Source of the DNA: Thermomicrobiaceae bacterium
GTDB lineage: Bacteria > Chloroflexota > Chloroflexia > Thermomicrobiales > Thermomicrobiaceae
Length of the DNA: 64,000 bases
Reading direction: 5' to 3'
Assembly (NCBI GenBank): GCA_014874455.1
Contig: JADBJL010000102.1
Span: 1 to 64,000, forward strand
Part shown: positions 32,054 through 39,122 of the stretch, in pieces
Layout: every line of letters begins with the position of its first letter
Position numbering within the stretch: the stretch's first letter is position 1
Made by a program: the position numbers and the translations under genes
The notes under the pieces: model-generated
Database searches by the model: none
What the model was told of the DNA's origin: nothing
What the model saw: only the letters and a program-made list of their open reading frames with translations

Positions 32054-32817
32054 CGCTCGCGGTGATTCTCAAACAGGTACCCGATGTCGTCGAGGAACTG
32101 GCGATCGCCCCGTCGGGTACCGACCTCGATCGCGACAGTGTCTCCTACGTCGTCAACGAGTTCGACGAGCATGCGCTGGAGGAGGCCCTGCTCCTGCGCG
32201 AAGCGACTGGTGAGGACGTGGTCGTGGTCGGCGTGGATACGACGGGCGAACTCGACCAGGCCCTCTATACGGCTCTCGCCAAGGGTGCTCAACGCGCCGT
32301 CAAGCTGGTCGGTGACTTCGAGGGCTCCTGGCTGAGTACCCGCGCGCTGGCGGGGCTCCTGGCACCAGTGATCCGGGAACTGTCGCCGCGTCTCGTCCTG
32401 ACCGGGGTGCAGGCGCCCGACGACCTCGACGGGCAGCTCGCTCCCACGCTCGGTGCGCTGCTCGACTGGCCACACACCGGTGTCGTGGTCGGCACCGAGC
32501 TGGCGGACGGCGTCGTTCGGGTGCGCAAGGAGCTGTGGGGGGGCATCATGCTCGATCTGGAGCTGGCGACACCAGCGGTGCTCGGCATCCAGGCGGCGCG
32601 GGCTACGCCGCGCTATGTCCCCGTGGGGAGAGTGCGGCAGGCCATGCGGGAGAGCACCATCGAGGAAGTGGAAGTGGAGACGCCGGTCGAGAGCGCACCG
32701 AAGCTCTCCAGGTTACGGGCACCGGAGGCTGCCGGCCGGGCGGAGATGCTGACCGGCAGTCCAAGTGACGTGGCCGAGCGCATCCTCGAGATCTTGCGCG
32801 CGCGCGGGCTGTACTGA
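32050..32817 (+). CDS. etfB: Electron transfer flavoprotein beta subunit
   Basis: VNEFDEHALEEALLLRE, LTGVQAPDDLDGQLAPTLGALLDWPHTGVV. Confidence 0.92.
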   Translation: MTLAVILKQVPDVVEELAIAPSGTDLDRDSVSYVVNEFDEHALEEALLLREATGEDVVVVGVDTTGELDQALYTALAKGAQRAVKLVGDFEGSWLSTRALAGLLAPVIRELSPRLVLTGVQAPDDLDGQLAPTLGALLDWPHTGVVVGTELADGVVRVRKELWGGIMLDLELATPAVLGIQAARATPRYVPVGRVRQAMRESTIEEVEVETPVESAPKLSRLRAPEAAGRAEMLTGSPSDVAERILEILRARGLY

Positions 32818-32837
32818 GGGAGAGCGGAGGCAGGCCG

Positions 32838-33803
32838 ATGGCAGAGCACATCCTCGTTCTCGCGGAGCAACTCGAGGGCCAGCTCACCGACGTGACGTTG
32901 GAACTCATCGGCGTTGCCCGGCGGCTCGCCGCCTCGCGCGGCAGCGGTGTCGATGCGCTGGTACTCGGTGACGGGGTGAGCTCGCTCGCGGCGACGGTGC
33001 CGGCTGACCGCACGCTGCTCATGGAACACCCGGCGCTTCGCCTCTTCAACCCGGAGGCGGCCCAGCGAGCGCTGGAGGCCGTGGCCCGGGAGACATCACC
33101 CTGGTTGGTGCTGGTACCGAACACCTCGCTCGGGATGGACGTCGCGGCTGCAGTCGCCACCCGGCTGGGCTGGCCGCTGGTCGCCTATTGCCAGGCGATC
33201 GAGGAGCGCGACGGCCAGCTCGTGGCGACCAGCCAGCTCTTCGGAGGCAAGATCCTAGCCGACTGCCCTGTGGGGACAGACCACGCCGTCCTCTCCGTCC
33301 TGGCGGGCGCGTTCTCCAGCGAAGCCGCTGCTCCCGAGCCGCCGGCTCGGATCGAGCGGCTCACGCCACCGGCTGAACTCGACGCGCTGCGCGTGCGAGC
33401 AACCGGCCTGGAGCGACCCGAGGCTGCCGACGTCGATATCACGCGCGCCGAGAAGATCGTCGCGGTCGGCCGGGGTATCGAGAGCAAGGACAACCTGGAG
33501 CTGGCAGAGGAGCTCGCGGAGGGACTGGGGGCCGTGGTGGCCGCCTCGCGGCCGCTGGTGGATGCCGGCTGGCTCCCGCGCTCGCGGCAGGTCGGCAAGT
33601 CGGGGCTCAAGGTCAAGCCGAGACTCTACCTGGCACTCGGGATCAGCGGGGCGCCTGAACACCTGGAAGGGATGCGAGACGCCGAGCTGATCATCGCGGT
33701 CAACAAGGATCCCAAGGCACCGATCTTCGACGTGGCGCACTACGGCGTAGTCGCTGACCTGTTCGACGTGGCCGAAGCCCTGCAGGAACGGCTCGGAGGG
33801 TGA
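32838..33803 (+). CDS. etfA: Electron transfer flavoprotein alpha subunit
   Basis: AVGRGIESKDNLELAEELAEGLGAVVAASRPLVDAGWLP, GKSGLKVKPRLYLALGISGAPEHLEGM, AVNKDPKAPIFDVAHYGVV. Confidence 0.96.
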   Translation: MAEHILVLAEQLEGQLTDVTLELIGVARRLAASRGSGVDALVLGDGVSSLAATVPADRTLLMEHPALRLFNPEAAQRALEAVARETSPWLVLVPNTSLGMDVAAAVATRLGWPLVAYCQAIEERDGQLVATSQLFGGKILADCPVGTDHAVLSVLAGAFSSEAAAPEPPARIERLTPPAELDALRVRATGLERPEAADVDITRAEKIVAVGRGIESKDNLELAEELAEGLGAVVAASRPLVDAGWLPRSRQVGKSGLKVKPRLYLALGISGAPEHLEGMRDAELIIAVNKDPKAPIFDVAHYGVVADLFDVAEALQERLGG

Positions 33804-33807
33804 CCGG

Positions 33808-35841
33808 GTGCTGACGACACCTGAGCGCATCGCGTTTCTCCTGTTGGCGCTCGCCTCATTGCTGCTGACGCTGCGTGGCGTCCGGCTGATCGTGCGTGCG
33901 ATCGGCCGGGGGTATGGGCGCCCTTCCTGGGGCGTCTTCCTGCGCCGGGTGATCCCCGTCAGCCTGGATATCCTGCTGCAGCGGCCCATCTTCCGTACCC
34001 GGCCGCTGGTGAGCCTGCTGCATGCCGGCGTCTTCTTCGCCTTCGTCTTCTACGGCCTGGTCAACGTCCTCGATCTTCTGGAGGGGTTCAACGGCTACAG
34101 CACGCTTCACGCCAGCGGCGTCGCCTCCGCCTACAACCTCGTTGCCGACCTCCTCAGTGTGGCCGCGCTGCTCGGCATGCTCGGCCTCCTGCTCCGGCGC
34201 TTCGGCCTCCGCCCCTTCCGCTTCAACCGGGCGGTGTTCCTCTTACCCAGCGTCCGCTTCGGCATCTCGCGTGACTCCGCGATCGTCGGTGGCTTCATCC
34301 TGCTGCATGTCGGCTCGCGCTGGGCCGGGCAGGCGGTGCGGATCGCCGAGAGCGGGCGCCCGGACTGGAGCCAGCCGACTGCGAGCCTGCTGGCGGCGCT
34401 GCTCGGCGGGCTCGACGCGGCGACGCTTGCCGTCGCCAGTCACGTGACCTGGTGGCTGGCGCTGGGGCTGATCCTGGCCTTCCTCCCGTACTTCCCGTAC
34501 TCGAAGCATATCCACCTCTTCATGGCACCGCTCAACCTGATCCTCCGCGAGGAGAAGCCCCTGGGGCGGCTCGAGCCCCCGGTAGGCAACGGGCAGGTGG
34601 GCGCCGCCCGGTTGGAGGAGCTGCGCTGGTACCAGATCCTCGACGCCTACGCCTGCATCATGTGCAACCGTTGCCAGGACGTCTGCCCGGCCCACGGCAC
34701 AGGCCGGGCGCTCAGCCCCGCCGCGCTGGAGATCAACAAGCGGTACTACCTCAACCGTAATCTGAACAGCTTCGCCGGGGGCACAGCGTCGCCGCCGCTG
34801 TTGGAGACCGCGACCAGCCGAGCGGCGGTCTGGTCGTGTACGACGTGCGGTGCCTGTGTGCGGATCTGCCCGGTCGGCAACCGTCCGATGCTCGACCTGA
34901 TCGATCTCCGGCGCCACCTCGTCTTCGCTGGCGACGAGATCGATCCCAATCTCCAAACGGCACTCGAGAGCCTGAGCCGGTACGGCAACTCGTTCGGCAA
35001 GTCGGCCCGGCAGCGGGCGCGCTGGGCTAAGGATCTCCCCTTCCCGGTCAAGGACGCGCGCAAGGAGCCGGTCGAGTACCTCTGGTTTGTCGGCGACTTC
35101 GCCTCGTTCGACCCGCGGATGCAGGAGAACACGAAGACGGTCGCGCAGCTCTTTCACCAGGCCGGGCTCGACTTCGGCATCCTGTACGAGGACGAATGGA
35201 ACAGCGGCAACGACGTGCGGCGCGTCGGCGAGGAAGGGCTCTTCGAGCTTCTGGTCGAGCACAACCTGGCAGCCCTGGGCAAGGCACGCTTCCGCGCCAT
35301 CGTCACCACCGACCCGCACAGCTACAACGCCCTGCGCAACGAGTACTCCGCGCTGGGGCTGGACGTTCCGGTCTACCACTACACCGAGCTACTCGCCGAG
35401 TTGCTCGAGCGTGGCCAGCTCCAGCCGTCCAAGCGGCTGCAGGCGGTCGCGACCTACCACGATCCCTGCTACCTCGGGCGGTACAACCGCATCACCGCCG
35501 CGCCGCGTCGTGTCATCCGGGCGCTGGGCCTGGAGCTCCGCGAGATGCCGCGCCACGGCGAGAACACGTACTGCTGCGGCGCCGGTGGCGGGCAGATCTG
35601 GATGGACAGCGGCGGCCAGGAGCGGCCGAGCGAGCAGCGGATCCGCGAGGCGATCGCGCTCGGTGAGGACGTGCGCTACTTCGTCGTGGCGTGCCCCAAG
35701 GACATGGCAATGTACAGCGACGCGGTCAAGACCACTGGCTACGAGCACCGGCTGACGGTGATCGATGTGGCCCGGCTCGTCGCCTGGGCCACCGGCCTGA
35801 TCGAGCTCGAGCGCGAGGCTGCTCCGGTGAGCCAGTCATGA
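33808..35841 (+). CDS. Membrane ETF:(mena)quinone oxidoreductase, cytochrome b + HdrC/HdrD-like (EMO type)
   Basis: N-terminal TM cytochrome b-like region, CIMCNRCQDVCPAHGTG and CTTCGACVRICPVGNRPM ferredoxin motifs, CCG domains (HDPCYLGRYN, TYCCGAGGGQIWMD); follows etfBA. Confidence 0.9.
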   Translation: MLTTPERIAFLLLALASLLLTLRGVRLIVRAIGRGYGRPSWGVFLRRVIPVSLDILLQRPIFRTRPLVSLLHAGVFFAFVFYGLVNVLDLLEGFNGYSTLHASGVASAYNLVADLLSVAALLGMLGLLLRRFGLRPFRFNRAVFLLPSVRFGISRDSAIVGGFILLHVGSRWAGQAVRIAESGRPDWSQPTASLLAALLGGLDAATLAVASHVTWWLALGLILAFLPYFPYSKHIHLFMAPLNLILREEKPLGRLEPPVGNGQVGAARLEELRWYQILDAYACIMCNRCQDVCPAHGTGRALSPAALEINKRYYLNRNLNSFAGGTASPPLLETATSRAAVWSCTTCGACVRICPVGNRPMLDLIDLRRHLVFAGDEIDPNLQTALESLSRYGNSFGKSARQRARWAKDLPFPVKDARKEPVEYLWFVGDFASFDPRMQENTKTVAQLFHQAGLDFGILYEDEWNSGNDVRRVGEEGLFELLVEHNLAALGKARFRAIVTTDPHSYNALRNEYSALGLDVPVYHYTELLAELLERGQLQPSKRLQAVATYHDPCYLGRYNRITAAPRRVIRALGLELREMPRHGENTYCCGAGGGQIWMDSGGQERPSEQRIREAIALGEDVRYFVVACPKDMAMYSDAVKTTGYEHRLTVIDVARLVAWATGLIELEREAAPVSQS

Positions 35842-36314
35842 GCGGGCGGATTGAAGACACCATCGTCGAAGAGCTCGCGGCGCGCTTCTGGAGCCTGGCT
35901 CGTGCCCTCGACCGGCTGGACCGACTCGAGACCGCGCAGGACTTCCGCGGCTGGCTCGACAGCGTGGGCGAGGACGAGCGCCAGCTCGAAGAGCTCTCGC
36001 GCGCGCTCGTCCTGCACGGCCTCGGCGCAGCGCTCGACCCGGTCAACCTCCGCATCCTCGCCCACTTGCGTCCGGAAGAACCGGTCTCGCTGGCTGCGCT
36101 CTCCGCACAGTGTGGCCTGGGACGCGTCCCTTTGCACTTGCGGCTGGGGGTACTGGCGCACGCCGGGCTGGCGATCCTCGAGCTCGATCAGGAGTCAGCA
36201 CGCGCGACGAGGCTCGGCGAGGCGCTGGCAGCCTGGTTGGACGGGCTCGCAGCCGCCCTCCAACGCACGATCGCGGCTCGGCTCGAGCCGATCGAGGGGC
36301 GGGGAAGCGGATGA
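35838..36314 (+). CDS. Winged-helix-like protein of unknown function
   Basis: VNLRILAHLRPEEPVSLAALSAQCGLGRVPLHLRLGVLAHAGLAILELDQES. Confidence 0.7.
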   Translation: MSGRIEDTIVEELAARFWSLARALDRLDRLETAQDFRGWLDSVGEDERQLEELSRALVLHGLGAALDPVNLRILAHLRPEEPVSLAALSAQCGLGRVPLHLRLGVLAHAGLAILELDQESARATRLGEALAAWLDGLAAALQRTIAARLEPIEGRGSG

Positions 36315-36598
36315 TGACGGTTCCCTGCCCGTACTGCGACTACCAGGGCCGGCGCAGCGAGGTGCACGCCCACCTGGCGGAAGCGCACGCGAGCGAGATC
36401 TCCTGGGGAGTCCAGGAGCGCACCGGGCACACCTACGCCACCATCTCGTGCCCCTTGTGCGGGGCGCGCTGGGAGCAGGTGCTGCGCAAGGCCCGCCGCG
36501 ATCCGTCGTTCGTGGACGAGTTCCGCTTCGAAATCAGCTTGGTGGTGTTCGACCTGTTGCTTCACCACCTGCGTGGGGAGTATGGGATCGGGGAGTGA
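36311..36598 (+). CDS. Zinc-finger-like protein (two CxxC pairs) of unknown function
   Basis: CPYCDYQGRRSEVHAHLAEAH ... CPLCGARWEQVL. Confidence 0.7.
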   Translation: MMTVPCPYCDYQGRRSEVHAHLAEAHASEISWGVQERTGHTYATISCPLCGARWEQVLRKARRDPSFVDEFRFEISLVVFDLLLHHLRGEYGIGE

Positions 36599-36610
36599 AG
36601 GGGCGACGCG

Positions 36611-37048
36611 ATGGCCGAGGTGCGTGGTTGTCAGATTCCTGAAGACCTCTACTACTGGCCGGAGAAGCACGTCTGGGCGCGGCCGGAGCCGGACGGTACG
36701 GTCACGATCGGCATCACGGACACGGCGCAGCACCTCGCCAAGACGATCATCAGCGTGACGCCGCGCGGTGTCGGCCGCCAGGTGCAGCGAGGGCGAAGCG
36801 CCGGAACGCTCGAGAGTGGCAAGTGGGTTGGCCCGGTCACCTCGCCGATCAGCGGCGAGATCGTTGCCGTCAACGACGCGGCGGTGGCCAACCCGAAGCT
36901 CTTGAACGAGGATCCGTACGGAGCCGGCTGGTTCGCCCGGATCCGCCCCGATGACTGGGCGAGCGAGTCGCGCGAGCTGGTGACCGGCGCCGAGGCTGTG
37001 GAGGCGTACCGGGCCGTCCTGGAGCGCGAAGGGATCTCGTGCGCGTGA
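36611..37048 (+). CDS. Lipoate-binding protein LbpA2 (GcvH-like)
   Basis: YYWPEKHVWARPEPDGTVTIGITDTAQHLAKTIISVTPRGVG...TLESGKWVGPVTSPISGEIVAVN. Confidence 0.9.
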   Translation: MAEVRGCQIPEDLYYWPEKHVWARPEPDGTVTIGITDTAQHLAKTIISVTPRGVGRQVQRGRSAGTLESGKWVGPVTSPISGEIVAVNDAAVANPKLLNEDPYGAGWFARIRPDDWASESRELVTGAEAVEAYRAVLEREGISCA

Positions 37049-37509
37049 GCGTCGGCGAGGCAGCTCTCGTCTACCGCGGCTGCATCATCCCCGAAGGCCT
37101 GCACTACGATGTCGAGCGCGACGTCTGGGTGCGCTTCGAGGACGAGAGCGCCGTGCTCGGGATGACCGACCCGGCACAGACCCGGGCTGGGAAGCTCGTC
37201 GCGATCCGCTTCAAGCGCGTCGGCGCCACAGTGCCGAAGGGCCGCGCGCTCGCCACCATCGAAAGCGGGAAGTGGGTGGGGCCGTTCCCGGCGCCGTTCA
37301 CCTGCGAGATCCTGGAGACGAACCAGGCTGGCTTCGAGCGCGACATCCTGCTGGCCAACAAAGACCCCTACGGCGAAGGCTGGCTCGTGCGCGTGCGCCC
37401 GCTCGACCGGGCCGAGCTCACCTCGCTGGTGACCGGCGAGGAGGCGCTCCGCCGCTACCGTGCGCGGATCGACGAACTCGATGTCAGTTGCTTCCGCTGC
37501 GCCAAGTGA
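37039..37509 (+). CDS. Lipoate-binding protein LbpA3 (GcvH-like)
   Basis: HYDVERDVWVRFEDESAVLGMTDPAQTRAGKLVAIRFKRVG...TIESGKWVGPFPAPFTCEILETN. Confidence 0.9.
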   Translation: MRVSVGEAALVYRGCIIPEGLHYDVERDVWVRFEDESAVLGMTDPAQTRAGKLVAIRFKRVGATVPKGRALATIESGKWVGPFPAPFTCEILETNQAGFERDILLANKDPYGEGWLVRVRPLDRAELTSLVTGEEALRRYRARIDELDVSCFRCAK

Positions 37510-37531
37510 ACCGAGTGAGAGGAGGGCAGCG

Positions 37532-38605
37532 ATGCTCAGGGTACGGGTCGTCGACCTGGGACTGGTGAGCCCGGTTCGCTCCCAGAGCGTCTACCACGCT
37601 GTCGGCTACGCTTTCCGCTCTGGCGATCCTCCGACGATCCTGCTCGTCTCGACCACCGACCCGTACGTCTCGATCGGCTTTCACCAGGACGCGGAGCGCG
37701 AGGTCGACCTGGAGCACTGCCGCGCCGCCGGGCTACCGGTCATCCGCCGCGAGGTCGGTGGCGGCGCGGTCTACCTCGACCACAACCAGGTCTTCACCCA
37801 GTGGATCTTCCCCCGCGATGCGGTGCCGGTGCGCCTGGAAGACCGGTTCGCGCTCTACGTCCAGCCGCTGGTCGAGACGTACCGCTCGCTGGGTATCGAG
37901 GCCGCCTGGCGACCGGTCAACGACATCCACGTCCGCGGTCGCAAGATCGGGGGCACGGGCGCCGCCAGCCTCGGCGAATCGGAAGTGCTGGTGGGCAGCC
38001 TGATGTTCGATTTCAATCACCAGCAGATGGCCCGGGTGCTGAAGGTCTCATCGGAGAAGATGCGCGACAAGGTCGTCCAGAGCCTGGAGGAGTACGTGAC
38101 CACCATGCGCCGTGAGCTCGGCACGGTACCGCCGCGCGACGAGGTGGTGCGACGCTACCTGGATGCCTGCGCGGCGGCGCTCGGAGCCCAGCTCGTGCCG
38201 GGAGCGTTGACTGCTGAGGAAGAGGAGCTCGCGGCGCAACTCGACGAGCGCTTTCTGTCCGAGGAGTGGCTCTTCCAGAAGGGTGGCTTGCGGCAACGCG
38301 GCATCAAGATCCACGAGGACGTCCGGCTGGTGGAGTCGGCGATCAAAGTGCCTGGAGGATTGATCCGCGTCATCGTGCGCGTGCACGGCGGTCGGATCGA
38401 TGACCTCAGTCTCAGCGGCGACTTCACGCTGCTCCCGGCGCTGGGCCTGGCGGCAATCGAACAGGCCGTGCGCGGGCTGGCGGCACGCCGGGACGAGCTC
38501 AGCAGGCGCATCCAGGACGTCTACCGCGCGCTCGGGGTGCAGTCTCCCGGCGTGACACCGGACGACTTCGCCAGTGCGATCGTCCAGGCGGTGCAGGCAG
38601 CGTGA
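37532..38605 (+). CDS. Lipoate-protein ligase family protein
   Basis: TTDPYVSIGFHQDAEREVDLEHCRAAGLPVIRREVGGGAVYLDHNQVFTQWIF, VNDIHVRGRKIGGTGAASLGES. Confidence 0.92.
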   Translation: MLRVRVVDLGLVSPVRSQSVYHAVGYAFRSGDPPTILLVSTTDPYVSIGFHQDAEREVDLEHCRAAGLPVIRREVGGGAVYLDHNQVFTQWIFPRDAVPVRLEDRFALYVQPLVETYRSLGIEAAWRPVNDIHVRGRKIGGTGAASLGESEVLVGSLMFDFNHQQMARVLKVSSEKMRDKVVQSLEEYVTTMRRELGTVPPRDEVVRRYLDACAAALGAQLVPGALTAEEEELAAQLDERFLSEEWLFQKGGLRQRGIKIHEDVRLVESAIKVPGGLIRVIVRVHGGRIDDLSLSGDFTLLPALGLAAIEQAVRGLAARRDELSRRIQDVYRALGVQSPGVTPDDFASAIVQAVQAA

Positions 38606-38727
38606 GCGCCGGGCGGGCCTCGGCCTCGATGCTCGTGGGAGGCGCTGCCTGCGCGTCCGGGATGCCGGTGGCGCAGGCTGCAGCGAGCCGACCGGCACGG
38701 TACCCGAAGAGTGCGCGTCGGGTGAGC

Positions 38728-38756
38728 TTGACGTCTTGTGGAGTGACCAGTAGAGT
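38728..38756 (+). promoter_or_regulatory. Sigma70-type promoter of the CsoR/CstR-family gene
   Basis: TTGACG - 17 bp - TAGAGT. Confidence 0.65.
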
Positions 38757-38763
38757 CGGGCCG

Positions 38764-38781
38764 GTACCCCAGTAGAGTATC
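38764..38781 (-). promoter_or_regulatory. Putative CsoR/CstR operator (autoregulatory)
   Basis: GTACCCCAGTAGAGTATC; reverse complement GATACTCTACTGGGGTAC matches the tusA-upstream site with 2 mismatches. Confidence 0.65.
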
Positions 38782-38826
38782 GAACGCGATGGAGAGCCTC
38801 GAAAGGGAAAAGGAGACTGAGGTCAG

Positions 38827-39105
38827 ATGACATCGCTGGCACAGCTCGATCCGGCAACGCGACAGGCGCTCGTCGAGCGCCTCAAGCGCATCGAGGGGCA
38901 GGCTCGCGGGATCGCCAGGATGGTCGAAAACGGGCGCGACTGCCTGGAGGTCGTGCAGCAGCTCGCGGCGATGCGTGCGGCCGTCGACAGCCTGAGCGCC
39001 GAACTGGTGCAGGTGATGGTGGAGCAGTGCTGGCAGCGCGACGCCGCAGCGAGCTCCAAGACCCTTTCTCAGGTCATCAGGACGCTCGTGCGGGCCGGTC
39101 GGTGA
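38827..39105 (+). CDS. CsoR/FrmR/CstR-family (DUF156) metal/thiol-sensing repressor
   Basis: LVERLKRIEGQARGIARMVENGRDCLEVVQQLAAMRAAVDSLSAELVQVMVEQC. Confidence 0.92.
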   Translation: MTSLAQLDPATRQALVERLKRIEGQARGIARMVENGRDCLEVVQQLAAMRAAVDSLSAELVQVMVEQCWQRDAAASSKTLSQVIRTLVRAGR

Positions 39106-39122
39106 GCCGTTCGGGGTGTGGC

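Noticed and set aside
25829-37509. GcvH-like proteins as part of a glycine cleavage system
   Set aside because: No gcvP/gcvT nearby; ESAKW/ESGKW motifs and neighbouring tusA/dsrE/hdr genes favour LbpA.
38827-39105. Canonical copper-responsive CsoR
   Set aside because: The Cu-ligand His position appears to be Met and the locus is sulfur-related; not fully excluded.
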